Positions 10,397-22,349 of a stretch of DNA of 64,000 bases are shown here, in pieces (the first letter of the stretch is position 1; every line of letters begins with the position of its first letter). This stretch comes from Diploptera punctata (Eukaryota; Arthropoda; Insecta; Blattodea; Blaberidae), in contig JASPKZ010010239.1 in assembly GCA_030220185.1 (NCBI GenBank), forward strand, positions 762,001-826,000, written 5' to 3'. The notes under the pieces are model-generated. The model was not told the origin of the DNA and made no database searches. It was given only the letters and a program-made list of their open reading frames with translations. The position numbers and the translations under genes are program-made.

Positions 10397-10800
10397 GTCC
10401 ACCGCTGTGGTCTCGAGGTAGCGTGCTGCCTTGTCACGCAGCGGGCCGGGTTCGGTCTCCGGTCGGGGCAGTTTTTCGGGGTGAGGTTTTTATCGGTTTT
10501 TTTTCTCACCTGTAAGACAAATGTCTGGAAAACGTTAAGGCCCAAACGGCCCCCGAAATCATATGGCCATCATCATCATCATCATCATCCTTATCATTTT
10601 CATCATCATCCTTCACTGGTGTGGAAAGCATCGGGAAGCTACCACACCTACAAATCCCTAGTAAAGCTGCAAGCATAGTATAAAAATGCTATGATTGCAG
10701 TGAAGGACCTGCCTTCGGGCAGAATTACTATGGATGGATTATTATTATTAGTTATTATTATTATTATTATTATTATTATATTATTATTATTATTATTATA
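10351..10800 (+). repeat. (ATT)n microsatellite split by SINE-A
   Basis: att repeats are at 10351-10395 and 10739-10800, with SINE-A copy 2 between them. The SINE appears to have landed in a pre-existing array, or the array expanded from its flanks. Confidence 0.9.
10396..10740 (+). mobile_element. SINE-A copy 2
   Basis: The head 'gtccaccgctgtggtctcga', the body with 'ctcacctgtaagacaaatgt', a (cat)n tract at about 10567-10612, and the 3' hairpin ctgccttcgggcag at 10709-10722 all match copy 1. The TSD cannot be read because the flanks are att repeats. Confidence 0.92.
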
Positions 10801-11779
10801 GCAGTGTTTATTCCATAGTTTTGTGAAGCACAATTACAAATTAGAACCCCGGGAAAAATACCGAACCAGCTGTACGGCTAAAAATGAAGAAAGAAATGGT
10901 TAATTATTATAAATCAGGTTGTCCAACATTTCAGCTTACATCTTTGTCTAAAGATCTGAAATGTTCTAAAAACTTAATAAGTGATTAACTTATAATTATC
11001 ACTAGATTTTCCTTTAACAAAAATGCCATTCCTCAATTCTCCATACTTATTACCTCTATGATAGCTAGGTCAGCCATCATCCTTGAATACCATAGACCTT
11101 CAATATTGGGGCTTCATCTCATCCTAACCAGCAAACTGGCATTACGCCACACACGATTAGAGGGTTTACACTTTGCATTGTTATTAATTTTTGGGAAAAT
11201 ACTATTAGGACGACTTAAGAGCACAGGTATTGATGACGTAGGTATTAAATTGTTTCACTTAGAGGTTCTTAATGAACGCGGAATTGAATATTTTGGTTCC
11301 ATAAATCATATAACTACACTATCATTTTATTTTAACGACGATCTATAACATGTAAGTTCATTAGCATCCCAATCAAAATATAAGCGCGAAAAGCAGGGAC
11401 ATTTTGCTCAGAGGCATACATTTACAGGTTTCAGTTTCTTTTTATGTGCCGAAAATTTATGACACGGGACCTTCGGTTTTGGTTCCTTTCCAAACAAAAC
11501 CATATTCAGGGTTTTTACGTTCTGAAAAAATAGGTTGAACCTGTGAATCATGGAGCTAAAGGCGAGCATGAGAACTATTACGGAACATTTATCCACTGAA
11601 AAATGAATTGAATTACGTTTGATGTACCCAATTTTTTGGACGTCTTCACTGCAGTCTTGACTCAAGGCTAAGCAGTATTTACTATGATACTGGTTAAGTA
11701 TGGTAGCTGTACAGTACAGAAAAGTGAATGCCATTTTCTGTTCATTCTGTTAAATGCAAGATCAATGATATCTTCAAAC
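10801..11779. other. unassigned spacer with two ORFs of unknown nature
   Basis: Two open frames (11058-11348 plus, 96 codons; 11408-11734 minus, 108 codons) have no motif that I recognise. Codon content is unremarkable for this AT-rich DNA. They may be chance ORFs or scraps of a mobile element. Confidence 0.3.
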
Positions 11780-12112
11780 ACAAGAGATCATCATCATCAT
11801 CAACAATCACGGATTAAGCCTATGTGGCTTGTTCCGGTCTCATAGATTCTAATTCAAAAGTTGGATCCATCTCTTCTTCGGTCTACCAACATTCCTGCGT
11901 CCTTTTGGTTTGTATGTAAGTATAATTTTGGGAATGCGATCATCTTCCATTCTTTGAACACGTTCTTTCCATTTTTTCTAGATTATTTTATTCTATCTAA
12001 GAGTTTAAAGATATTTAGCTCATTTCTAATATCTTCACTTCTTCTCTTATCTAGAAGTTTGCAACCAACCACACTTCTCAGAAATCTCATTTCAGCACAC
12101 AAGAGATGATAA
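11780..12112 (-). pseudogene. LINE-delta C-terminal tail
   Basis: The minus strand reads AEMRFLRSVVGCKLLDKRRS, EDIRNELNIFKLLDRIK, then frame-shifted pieces with KNVFKEWK, KPKGRRN and GRPKKRWI. This is the conserved tail after the RT domain of insect LINEs. The 3' end is a (gat)n tail, seen as (atc)n at 11791-11801. At least two frameshifts and one stop are present. Confidence 0.85.
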
Positions 12113-12225
12113 ATTAAATAAGTTACTGGAAGAAATTAATAGAGATCACAAGGATAAAAGTAAATTGACCAAACAACTCTGCAATATGTTAATATACAGG
12201 ATATTCTTGTGATAATAAATTATGT

Positions 12226-12377
12226 TACACAATAAAACTCGACCATCAAACAAAAACTAAAAACATTTAAAATGAGCAATACTCGTTCTTGATAATGGTA
12301 GAGCTTATCTAACGAAACGCGTCGACGGATTTTAAATGTTCTCAATTTTTGTTTGGTGAATGGATTTTATTGATAAC
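12226..12377. repeat. small foldback (about 150 bp)
   Basis: Inverted arms: 'caataaaactcgaccatcaa' with 'aaacatttaaaat' on the left (about 12228-12275), and 'attttaaatgtt' with 'tttggtgaatggattttatt' on the right (about 12330-12372). The spacer is about 55 bp. Possibly a MITE; no TSD was assigned. Confidence 0.6.
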
Positions 12378-12435
12378 CGGGCGTGCGCTACTACGCCTAA
12401 ATAAATGAAATGTGTTTTATGCTAAGTTGAATGCG

Positions 12436-12437
<2 letters not shown>

Positions 12438-12470
<33 letters not shown>
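12438..12470. repeat. (TA)n microsatellite
   Basis: About 16 perfect ta units. Confidence 0.95.
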
Positions 12471-12471
<1 letters not shown>

Positions 12472-12480
12472 TTAAATCGT

Positions 12481-12920
12481 AATTATTTTTATATATCCCG
12501 TGCTGATTACGTGGCGTTGCCCGGAAATTTACTTATCCCGATCTTCTTTGCATTAATGGGCTGAAAAACAAAAATAATTATTGTGAGTTATCCGTAAAAT
12601 ATGAACATGTTCTTTCGCGGGCCTTTATGTAAAATTGTTTGAGATACCGGTATGCAATTCTGGTACAATAATTTGTTATAGTGTAGACCATTTAAGTGTC
12701 CAAAAAGCAGCTTTTTTGCATCGATGCTGTACTTCTTTAGCTCCGGCCCTATAGTATGCACGGTAATATGTTCTATAGGCTTCGTTGTATGTCCCAGAAT
12801 AAATATCTAAATTATTTTTAAAAAAACCCATTTGAATCGGTCAACTAGTTTTTCTAAATCCATAAACACAAACAAACAAACAAACAAACAAACAAGCAGA
12901 CAGACTCACACTCACTCACT

Positions 12921-12976
<56 letters not shown>

Positions 12977-12978
12977 CT
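12481..12978 (-). mobile_element. Helitron-like non-autonomous remnant
   Basis: Read on the minus strand, a (ta)n, (gt)n, (tgtt)n 5' region is followed by 'gttgaccgattcaaatggg' and ends near 'cgggcaacgccacgtaatca' (about 12505-12525). This resembles the 'gcaacgccgggtaatcagca' block at 49343-49364 and the 'ggcaacgccgggt' ends of insect Helitrons. There is no coding sequence. The boundary at the microsatellite side is uncertain. Confidence 0.45.
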
Positions 12979-13465
12979 CGTTCAGGCATTTATTTTTCTA
13001 CTGAAGTATTGTAGATTTTCCTTTTTTTCAAAATTAAGTGAATCGATACTTTCAACTTATTATTCTGTATTACACTTCTTAAACACCTCAGTCTCTTTTG
13101 TTTATATCTACCATTATTTTGTTAAGGAATGTCTACACTAGTCACCGCACATACATTGTCAGCAATGGGATTTCGATCTCGCTCTAATGATAACTAACTC
13201 ACATTAACTGACTCAATAGATCAAAGAGTCAGTTATGAAGTAGTATCCTTGAATATAATCAAAAGCATTTTCTAGAGAATAATCAAACTTCCTGTTTCAA
13301 ATTTTAAAACAAAAATCAGTTCCGTATTTATATTGATCTCTTTTACAATGTCCATGAATATTGTAACACAGATTGGTTTTGACAGCATATAGTAATTACA
13401 TAGTAATAGACGTCGTATATTGTATGTAGTGCTATGTATCTGATAATAAAGAGCTTTTTTATTAT
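12979..13465. other. unassigned spacer
   Basis: No gene or repeat was recognised; an (ATT)n run follows at 13466-13500. Confidence 0.35.
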
Positions 13466-13467
13466 TA

Positions 13468-13501
<34 letters not shown>

Positions 13502-13502
13502 G

Positions 13503-13640
13503 TTAATAGAATCATTACTTATGGAGTAGAAGTTTGGTCAACAAAAACAAATAAGTATCTTTTGGCAACGGAAATGGATTTTATACGAAGGGCAGCAAGA
13601 ATTTCAAGAAGAGAAAAAATTAGAAATTACTTATTAATAT
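13503..13640 (+). pseudogene. LINE-delta RT fragment
   Basis: The frame IITYGVEVWSTKTNKYLLAT, EMDFIRRAARISRREKIRN matches the conserved segment 'TYG.E.W......LLA.EMDF.RRA.R.SR...IRN' just after the RT palm of insect LINEs. It is truncated on both sides and begins directly after an (ATT)n run. Confidence 0.8.
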
Positions 13641-14135
13641 TTATGTTTTTTTATTACTTGATTTACCAGATTATTATTTATATATTATTTACCCCTTTAA
13701 TTAACAATAGATCTTATAAGTGCATTGGTTTACTGTATTCAATATTTTAATAAAATAATAGAATTCCTTCCGGATTTTTTCATGTTGAGACTTGAAAGTA
13801 GTTTTGAAGTTCCTTAGGACGGGTTACTTGCCCGACGCTAAGTAGTCCAATGGTAGGGCTGCTACATTTTAGTCTCTGGACAGACATTAGGATACCGCAT
13901 TTACTCAGTACTCGATGGAACGGTTATACCGCCGTGACTCGGTCCTCAGAGCCTCGTGTGTAAAAACGGGTTGTACCACGAGAAGGTGAGGATGAGAATT
14001 CGGTAGGAGAGGTTATATACACGTCACTACCCCTTACAACCCTTGAAACAGAAGGATATGTAGAGACTTGGATCTACTGAAATGAGATACCTTCGGAGGA
14101 CTGCAGGATACACACTACTAGATCACAAAAAAAAA
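13641..14135. other. spacer with a GC-richer block
   Basis: 13820-14060 is distinctly GC-richer and looks like part of a transposable element UTR, but I found no second copy in the window. Confidence 0.3.
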
Positions 14136-14335
14136 TGAAGAGATCTTAGAAGAATTACACATGGAACCTTTAGAAAACAATATTTCTGATTATACGTCAA
14201 GATGGATGCAACATGTTCATCGAATAGAAGATCACAGGATACCAAAACAATTGTTAAGATATCAACCTGCAGGAAGAAGAAGACCGGAACGTCCACTCAA
14301 AAGACTTCTGGATGGTGTTCCTCTTTAGGCCGAAA
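14136..14335 (+). pseudogene. LINE-delta C-terminal tail
   Basis: Frame EELHMEPLENNISDYTSRWM, QHVHRIEDHRIPKQLLRYQP, AGRRRPERPLKRLLDG. It aligns with the 'W..HV.RM.D.R.PK.L..Y.P.GRR..GRP..R' tail of insect LINEs. 5'-truncated. Confidence 0.8.
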
Positions 14336-14599
14336 CAGGTCAACAAATGACCTAAATTCATGAATGTACTATGATGATGATAAAATAGAAAAAAAAGAAC
14401 AAGTAGAAATTATTTTAATTGTGTTGACTATACCTACAGTAATAAGTTACAATTTTACATGCACTTATTTTCACTGCGGTCAATCACATTTGAATAACTT
14501 CCATCCATCCTACGGCTCTTAGAGCCCAAGTCGGGCGATGGCAGTTTGGAGTTTCTTAACCATTGTGATATAAAACTCCATGGTGTGACAGGCCTAGAA

Positions 14600-14915
14600 G
14601 GCCCTTGGCCTAGCAGTCGGCTGCTGGCCTCAATGCACATATGTTCATCACAAAAGTAGACGATCATCCAGCCACTGTAGGGGTCACATGTGGTCAACAT
14701 CTCGTGTCCCTCAGCCATTATATCTGGTTTTCGCAACCTGGAGCTGCTACTTATTGTAGCTACCCAAATTCCTTACAATGCTAGGTGGATACCAGTCTCA
14801 TACTGCCCGAAATTCCATCAGAAATTGTCTGCCCCATGGAGAACCGAACCAGCTCAAGTCTGGTAGCTCTGCGCAAAGGTTTCTTACCTTAACCACTCCG
14901 TTATGCCGCGGGACG
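14600..14915 (-). mobile_element. SINE-C copy 2
   Basis: Read on the minus strand: head near 14915 with 'ggttaaggtaagaaacc' and 'gctggttcggttctccatgg', then 'ggtatccacc', 'gtagctacaataagtagcag', 'cacatgtgacccct' and 'gaggccagcagccg'. Diverged but collinear with the 39.66-kb copy. Confidence 0.82.
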
Positions 14916-15092
14916 CAATCCGATTTAGTTACTCTTGTTTCCCTACAGATGTCAGTGACATGGTCGGCAGGTCGTCTCATACGACTTATAGTAGGTAACT
15001 ACGGTTTCAGTTAGATGGTAGAACGTCGTTAAATTTTGTTTAGCAGCAACTTTGACCTTTATATCCCTCATCACACTGTGTATTATTCATTA

Positions 15093-15360
15093 TCTTTTAC
15101 AGTCTCACTTGCCAAAACATGGAATTCCCATTCCGCCCTATGTCAGAGACTGTCAAACTATAACAACCTTCAAAAAACAAACTAAAAATATATTTAATAA
15201 ACTAACTTGTACACCGCACTGATAGTATTTTCTTAACAATTAATAAATTAAATCATTTATGGACATTAAATTAGTATGGTTCAAATTCTTCCCTGTAGGG
15301 GGAGAGCGCCTAAATCTCTGTAAAGGGAAAACATGGGCTTACAATACAAAAAAAAAAAAG
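15093..15360 (+). pseudogene. LINE-beta C-terminus and 3' UTR with poly(A)
   Basis: The frame ..HLPKHGIPIPPYVRDCQTIT, TFKKQTKNIFNKL ends in a stop near 15222, followed by a 3' UTR with 'ttccctgtagggggagagcg' and an A-run at 15349-15363. The UTR recurs inverted at 27172-27262. The peptide corresponds to the 'WN.LP..IRDC.T..TFK..LK' C-terminus of CR1/Jockey-like LINEs. Confidence 0.78.
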
Positions 15361-15639
15361 AAAATTATATTAAAATTAACAAATACTTTCATTTGTTTAA
15401 ATATTGTATAACCGTAAAATTAGTTTTCTATTTCTCATTATTTTTCTTTGTTTTTTTATATACATTAGACAGGGACAGTCTACCAACAACTTAATTTTTC
15501 TTGCTTGAATACATTTTATTATTAGTTTTAGTCTTAATCTTAACTATCATTAACTCGTATTATAAATAGTAATACAATAGATATTATATTTTTGATCAAA
15601 TCTTGATTTAGTATTTAATATTAGAGTCAATTATTGTGA

Positions 15640-15730
15640 TTTTTATATTTTGATGTAATATATGTTTGCCCTGGTGAGCGGAAAAGAAGGCCACATGGCC
15701 TTAACTCCACCAGGCTAAATAAACAAATAT
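15640..15730 (+). repeat. LINE 3' UTR-like block
   Basis: 'aaaagaaggccacatggcct' followed by 'taactccaccaggctaaata' resembles, in reverse complement, the blocks at 51463-51500 and 61263-61312 ('gagttaaggccataaggcc'). I read it as the 3' terminal UTR of a second LINE-beta-like family. Confidence 0.55.
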
Positions 15731-16383
15731 TTTTTCAGGCTTGAGAATATTTTACTAGCACTAGATATTAGCGTTTCATCAATTTGAGAGTTAAAATATA
15801 ACGGTACAATACTGGTGTTTGTTGTGATTCAGTTGAATCCATATTACTTAAAAAATAATACTAGAAATATTACTAATTCTCTTATAATTAAATTTGAAAT
15901 GTTAATAATAATATAAATTAATCAGTTTGCTTCAAAGTAGCATTGTATAGTTGGTTATTTGGAAATGAGATATCGGTTAGAAGGTATGTCGATGTGACCT
16001 AGATTAGAGGAGTAATCCCCTGGGATCGAACCCCTGGCGACAGGAAAACGTGTGATTTTTTTGCATCGTATTGTACTGCGGCGAGGAACATAAATTTGTG
16101 ACGCGGGGGAGATGAAACAAAGGACGCGCTTCAATGGGTTCCTATCAAAGCTACAATAGAAAACTGAATTTCCGCTTCGCGCACCGGAATCAAATTCAAA
16201 CCCGAAATTTTACGAGCCATAAAAACATTTGCTGACCACGCCGAGGCCGATTAGACTGTGATAATGAAATTAATAAAACTCCTGCACTAGCAAATTCATT
16301 TCACTTCAAAGTAAGACCGCTACTATATTACAATTCTGAGTTTCAAGTACCGGCTATTGTAGTAACGTATGGAGATAGTCTAT
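15731..16383. other. spacer, possible decayed tRNA-like repeat
   Basis: On the minus strand, 16187-16262 has weak A-box (tcggcgtggtcagc) and B-box (cgggtttgaatttgattcc) resemblance. The rest is unassigned. Confidence 0.3.
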
Positions 16384-16527
16384 ATGTGTCCACCGCTGCG
16401 CTCTCGGCGTAGCGTCGCTGCCTCATATACAGCGGACCTGAGTTTGATTCCAGGTCGGTACAGGTTTCCTAGCCGATTGTTTTGTTTTTCTGTGTCTTTA
16501 CTTACATTTAAGACACATCTCAGGAGA

Positions 16528-16530
<3 letters not shown>
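16384..16530 (+). mobile_element. SINE-A-related copy 3, truncated
   Basis: 'gtccaccgctgcgctctcgg' head, B-box region 'tgagtttgattccaggtcgg', then 'acatttaagacacatctcag'. The 3' half is absent and an (ATT)n array follows (16531-16580). Confidence 0.75.
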
Positions 16531-16578
<48 letters not shown>

Positions 16579-16580
16579 TA
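16531..16580 (+). repeat. (ATT)n microsatellite
   Basis: Nearly perfect att units directly after the truncated SINE. Confidence 0.95.
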
Positions 16581-16744
16581 TTGAATATCCAAATATTTTA
16601 AACCCTATTTTGCCACAGGCATGTTAGGGTTGTAACTTACTATAACAATATTATACCAAATATTGTAAAACAGAAATATTAACTAATGGTTTTGAATGAG
16701 TGTTATGAATTATATAAAAGTCTATAAGTGTCTTAGAAAAAATA

Positions 16745-16950
16745 CTACATATTGTTATGAATATGTATTATGAATTTAATGAAATGTTTATAATTTTGGT
16801 TCTTAAAAATCACTTCACACATTGGGGAAGAAGCCTCATCATCGTTTATAAGTAAGTTTAACCAGAATCGTTGTCTTTCGAATATAGGAAAATCAAATAA
16901 AACATGTTTTACAGATTGGATTAATTCTTGACATTAACAATTATGATCAC
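16745..16950 (-). pseudogene. LINE-gamma C-terminus (RNase H-type LINE)
   Basis: The minus strand reads ..QSVKHVLFDFPIFERQRFWL, NLLINDDEASSPMCEVIFKN, QNYKHFIKFI. This is the C-terminal 'C..HVLF.CP.F...R' region that follows the RNase H domain in R1/Jockey-type LINEs, related to 21180-21374. Truncated, with frame disruption upstream. Confidence 0.75.
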
Positions 16951-16999
16951 CTGTCTGGGTTAATATTAAATCTCCTAAAATAACTTCCAATTTTTCCAT

Positions 17000-17420
17000 G
17001 GCCAGTCTAAACTTTAAGGTCTAAACGTTCCCCCAGAACATCATCTGGCCATCATAAACATCATTATCACATTCGTCATATTTATTATGAAAACAGTAGC
17101 TGGATGCCAAGCTGTACAATAGCAAACAATCTTCTGCTGAGCATGTGACTGGTCCCGAAAGGCCTACAATTTTTTGATTATTTTAACAGTTAAGGAAACT
17201 GCGAAACAAGACACAATTTTATAATTTCTAAATTCTCTAGTATGAAATTGTTAGTGAATGGTGTGTATGGTCTTAAATGTTGTCTTATTTCGGAGAAGGT
17301 CCGGTAGAGCTGATCCTTTATACGGGAAGACCCACCTTGTCTCTGTATGGTAAAAAAAATATGTGTGTGGTATAAAGTAAAAAAATATTCCTCTATCGAC
17401 AGATCGTACTACTCTAAGGC
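17000..17420 (+). repeat. SINE-A-related body and alternative tail fragments
   Basis: 17003-17095 ('aactttaaggtctaaacg', 'catctggccatcataaacat') matches the middle of SINE-A. 17247-17290 ('gtcttaaatgttgtcttatt') matches the tail that follows the SINE-A-type heads at 31.65 and 46.8 kb. About 150 bp between them looks inserted. Confidence 0.5.
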
Positions 17421-17759
17421 CCGGACGGCATGTAACATTTAAATATACCTACAAGGTGAGAGATTAAACTGCGATGGAGAAAAAGAAGATATTCTACACA
17501 AGTCAATTAATTTGTATACTATCACTATTATCAATTGTTGTAATTAAATGAACGTATATTGAAAACAAGGAAACGGTTGCTCCATGTTCCTAGATTATGG
17601 ATTGTATAAGAGAAAAATATTTTCTCAAGAAAATTAAAATACGTTTACACAAAACAATTATCGAGTATGTTATGATATATTGAAGTGAGTCATGGATTCT
17701 TCCAGAAAATGTGAATGTGGTTCCTGGCTAGCGCACTACAATCTCGCTCGATAGAACTA

Positions 17760-18051
17760 AACGCCCTTGGCTTACCAGCCGGCTGTTGACCTCACTTCCC
17801 CATGTGTAAATGACAGAGGTGGAAGATAATCCATTCAGCATATAGGAGACCTCAACCGTTATAGCCGTTTTTTTTCAACCTGGATCTGCTATTTATTGTA
17901 TCTATCCAATTTTCTCAGGGTACCGGGTGAGCACCATACTGGCCGAAATTCTATGAGAACATTAATTCCCCATGGGAAATCGAACTAGCGCAAGTCCCGT
18001 AACTCTGCACCAATGCATCATGCCTTAAACCGCTCGGCTACGGCGCGGTAT
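17760..18051 (-). mobile_element. SINE-C copy 3
   Basis: Minus-strand head 'cgtagccgagcggtttaagg' near 18051, then 'gttcgatttcccatgg', 'ggtgctcacccggtaccc', 'ataaatagcagatcc', and the end 'ccggctggtaagccaagggc'. It is immediately followed by SINE-A copy 4. Confidence 0.85.
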
Positions 18052-18084
18052 CACACTATAATAATGTCTGTACATATACAAGAT

Positions 18085-18397
18085 AGTCCACCGCTGTGAT
18101 CTCGAGGTAGTGTGCTGCCTTGTCACATAGCGATTCCCGGTTGGGACAGGTTCCTGGGTGAGGGTTTTTCGAGGTTTTTCCTCACCTGTAAGACAAATGT
18201 CAGGAAGCTTAGCGCTCAACGGTCCCCGAAAATCATTCGGCCATCATCATCCTTATCATCATCATCCTTCACCGGTGTGGAAAGCAACGAGAAGCTACCA
18301 CACCTATAATTCCCTAGTAAAGCTGCAAATCATAGCATGAAAATGCTATGATTGCAGTGAAAAACCTGCCCTCGGGCAGAATTACTATGGATTGATA
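18085..18397 (+). mobile_element. SINE-A copy 4
   Basis: Head 'gtccaccgctgtgatctcga', body with 'ctcacctgtaagacaaatgt' and 'caccggtgtggaaagcaacg', hairpin catagcatgaaaatgctatg (18333-18352), and ctgccctcgggcag, in which the loop is tctg-variant ctcg rather than ttcg. Confidence 0.9.
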
Positions 18398-19066
18398 TAC
18401 ATATGGGTTATAGAAAATTATTATACTGATGGAAGTGCCACTGCAATTAGCGCTAGATTCTAGAGTAATACTTACATAAATGTATTTAGACAGTCCTGGA
18501 CTTTTGTTGGTTGGTAATATGTTCCGAAATCGTGCAGCAGCTACAGTGAAAATAATGAATAGAGGAAAGTGTGATGAAGTGGAATTAAGAGTATCATAAC
18601 TAACCTTAAAACCTGTTAACCGAGAAAATTCATCAACTATGATAAGGTTGTAGGCAATGTGTTCGAAGAACTACAGAGTAAATGGGTGCATTAGCCGAGA
18701 GTTAGTTGGGCAACCTAATTCGTAGTATGAAGGAGGGATAGCGTTGATATAGCGAATGTCTAATTCAAGGCAACTTTGGACAGAGTTAATTCTCAATATA
18801 GTCAATCGCTGTGGTGTAGTCGATATCTTGCACTGTGGTGACCAAGCTTTGATTCTCGGTGGGATACGGGATTTTAAATCTCCACTATTAATCTGGATGT
18901 GTGTCCCGTGATTGTGCCAAAAAGGGAATAAGGATAAACAATATAAAAACAAATATAGAAAACAATAAAAATGCGTCACGGTGTGGATGTGTAAACGAAG
19001 CAAATTCTTCAACAAGTCGAATTTATAGTCCGAGTTTGATGGTTTACGGAATATATCTTATTTTTT
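18398..19066. other. unassigned spacer
   Basis: A 114-codon minus ORF (18671-19015) has no recognised motif. No repeat match was seen. Confidence 0.35.
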
Positions 19067-19992
19067 CATAAGTAATGCCAATAGTGGTTACCAATTTATC
19101 TAGAGTGGCATTTGTTAGGACTATTTAATGAATAAAAAGCTGCTTACTCAGTTACCATTATTTAAATATAGTTATTTTAAAATATTTATATATTTAATGT
19201 AAACTGCGATGTTTGAAAACAAATGAGAAACGTTTGTTATGTTTCATTTGATCATCCACTGCAACATATTATTTATTGCCAAATAGGATCGCAATATTGT
19301 AAGGATGCACCCAAGTGCAGAAAAAAAATTAAACACATCAAACTGTATATTATAACCAACATTACAGTATATTAATTAATTTCTAATGTCCTATGATCTA
19401 AATGTGTCAATTATATTTTTCTGGAACGGAAATGCCTGGGCAATAATACGAATTTAAGATAGTGCAGACAGTGGTTTCTTTGTACTGTGGTATAATCAAT
19501 TGCTACAATTGTTTCTATTATATCCCGCAAGCGGTACCTGGTTTTTCATGCACTATATATAAAAACTGGGAGCTACATGCATTCCACGATTCTTACATCG
19601 GTGTTACTTGATTATAGTATATAAATTGCTATATTCAACGTATGTGTTAGAGAGTCAGTCACTGCAAAATAATGATCTGACGTGTTCCGAATATTAAAAA
19701 GGAGGAGCTTTCTAATATGATAAACAGAAGTAGATAAATATCGAGGCGAAACACGACTGTAATTGGTTGTAAAACAAAATTAATATAAACGTGATTGGTC
19801 ATTGACTCGCATTTGGGGCATGAGTTAAATAGTCATTTAAATTGTATATTATACAGTTAAATTGCGGAGAAAAATGGTGGCTGCTGGAACGATTTTTTTG
19901 TTTTGGGTTTCAAGTGAACATCACTTCTAACGATCGAATTTCCATGAATTTTGGAGAATACTTTTTTTGTTTCATGTAAGTATACCATATAC

Positions 19993-20089
19993 TGCGTTCG
20001 TTGCGAAAAACTGAATTTTGCAGCCGCTGGAAGGATTAAGTTTTAGGTTCAGGTTAACCTCCATATATATATATATATATTATATATAT

Positions 20090-20122
<33 letters not shown>

Positions 20123-20310
20123 TTGTGTATCCGTTCGCGGTCTGGCGGCAGATTTTTTTTATTCGGAACGAAACTCAACATATAACAATCAAGACCAGTT
20201 TGTTAATCTCAAAATCTGACATCATCTTTCACTAGAAGTGGAGGTTAATCTGAACCTAAAACTTATAAATCCTTCCAGCGGCTGCAGAATTCAGTTTTTC
20301 GCAACGAACA

Positions 20311-20315
<5 letters not shown>
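19993..20315. repeat. inner foldback with microsatellite loop
   Basis: Arms 'gttcgttgcgaaaaactgaa'...'aggttaacctcca' (19996-20064) and its inverse (20245-20312) enclose (TA)n, (GT)n and about 110 bp more. The right arm runs into (TA)n at 20313-20354. Confidence 0.8.
20061..20122. repeat. (TA)n(TG)n microsatellite
   Basis: Compound ta and tg repeats in the loop of the foldback. Confidence 0.95.
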
Positions 20316-20358
<43 letters not shown>

Positions 20359-20360
20359 GA

Positions 20361-21374
20361 TAGAGAGCCAGACTAACTAATATTAAGAAAAGTCATGAAC
20401 ATCTAAACCAAATCCCCATCTCTGAAATCGAAAGACAGGAACATTTCATGTCATCTGGTCATCCTAGCACTTGTCAGAAGCCACTTATGCTAAATGATTG
20501 CAGCAACAGTCATCATGATTATTCCATTTATACCGATGGCTCTCGTATCTCTGGAATGGAGGACCATAACTATCTAGTTGGATGTGCTTTTGTGGTATTT
20601 GATAATGAAGTTGAGATCTTTCACCAAGGATACAAGCTTGCTTCCAAATATACGATTTTTCAAGCAGAGCTTTTAGCTCTACTGTAAGCTGTGGAATGGG
20701 TTATAACCACCAACAAGTCTTATTGTATCTATAGTGACTCCCAGGCAGCACTTTATGCTATCAATGACAGATTCAACCGTCACCCGATTGCAACCTCCAT
20801 AAGAACAAAATTAAACCAACATCTTGGACATAATTGTCTGGGCTGGATTAAAGGACATGCTGGAACTGCAGGAAATGAACGTGTAGATTTTCTTGCCAAA
20901 TCAGCTGCTAATTCAAATATGGATTACTTTTACTCCTTCTGTCGTCTATCACATATTAAAGAAGTATTAAAAAATGATCTCTTTCAAAATTGGAATGCTG
21001 AGTGGTTAAACAGTATTAATGGTACTTTGACAAGAACATTACTTTTCCCAACTGTTTTTGACCGAATAAAGTGCAAATACGTAGAACCACATTTTATATT
21101 AACACAATGTATGACTGGACACGGTAAATTTGGCCATTATTTGGAACGATTTAAAATAGGTACAGATACCTGTATTTGCAAAACCTCCAGCCAGACTATC
21201 TCACATCTGTTATTTGAGTGTCCCGCATTTGAATCCAAGAGACATGACTTTATTTTAAAAAAATTAGGTTATTGCCACAATAGATTTCAACTGCCTATGT
21301 CAAATATTTTATGTAAGAAGTGTTGCTATAGAAAGCTGTCTGACTTTATCCATCATATTTTTAAGAGACTTTGA
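20361..21374 (+). pseudogene. LINE-gamma RNase H and C-terminal domain
   Basis: This is a 5'-truncated LINE ORF2 that starts just after a (TA)n run. In order: YTDGSR (first RNase H Asp), QAELLAL (Glu), one TAA stop at 20685-20687, IYSDSQAAL (Asp), WIKGHAGTAGNERVDFLAK (last catalytic region), then CMTGHGKFGHYL and C.C......HLLFECPAF, the cysteine/histidine motif of R1/Jockey/I-type LINEs. The second part is a clean 227-codon frame ending at 21374, followed by a UTR and an A-rich end at 21534-21551. The single stop makes it recently dead. The RT and endonuclease parts are missing. Confidence 0.9.
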
Positions 21375-21551
21375 GTTAGTTTTTTCTTGCGTTTGTTAGT
21401 TTATTTATTTATTTGTTCATATTACGTTATTATGTAACGCTAGAAATTAACCATACTCTAAATTATTTTAAATAATTAATTGTATTGTAACTAAAACGGA
21501 TGGTGAAATAGGGTTCATATTATTGGAGATTCAATAAAAAAAATAAAAAAA

Positions 21552-22349
21552 TATATGCAATAGTAAGTAGCAGTTTTTTAACTTTATTAGACTAAAGATA
21601 AGATACATAGAATGTCATTTACAAATATGTATCCACGGGTAGGAAGCTGTATCAGCAGTTGACAGTCCATATCAGTAAATTAATCTCTAGTAATAATAAA
21701 AAAATCAACACAATATATAACAATTCAATTACATTATACATTAATTTGGTTACATATAGTTATCAATCTGTAATGATGTTACACTTTGCTTACATATTAA
21801 TTTATTTACGAATGAGCGTTGTTCTTGTTTACCGCGTCATATAACACATACACATAGGGTCTACATATACATTTTCGTCATGGGCATTTTAGGTGTTTAC
21901 TAGGTAGAATCAATGAAGATATGTGTTTCAATAACACATGAGAACAACCTTAATAGTTTCATTCCTTCAGTATTCGAAAAACAAATTAAATTATATGACA
22001 AAAAATAAAACAAATACCACTGTTCCTATTTGGACCTTTGGTGACAACCACAATTGCATGATGACAACATAATCAGAAGGGACTACATTGGATTTAACAA
22101 GCTAGAAAAATAGAAAAATAATTTCACACTTTAGAACTAGTAAAGAACACTATAAATGCATAGTCAGGAACATCAACACACATAAAATGATAAGAGATAT
22201 TTTAATATTGCTAAACCAAAGCATGTAGTACTGCAGAAAACTGTAGTGGAGCATGCTGTCATATGAAGACTCTTAAAAAAAAAAAAGCTAGATAAATAAA
22301 ATTAGGATCATTGAAAATTAAATCCAGAAAATGTATAGCGATGGACTTC
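21552..22349. other. interior of the long-TIR element, unassigned
   Basis: AT-rich, with no recognisable transposase or repeat. One 61-codon ORF at 21659-21844 is probably chance. Confidence 0.35.

Noticed and set aside
10298..10678. 126-codon ORF
   Set aside because: It runs through (ATT)n and SINE-A copy 2; the His-rich part is the (cat)n tract of the SINE.
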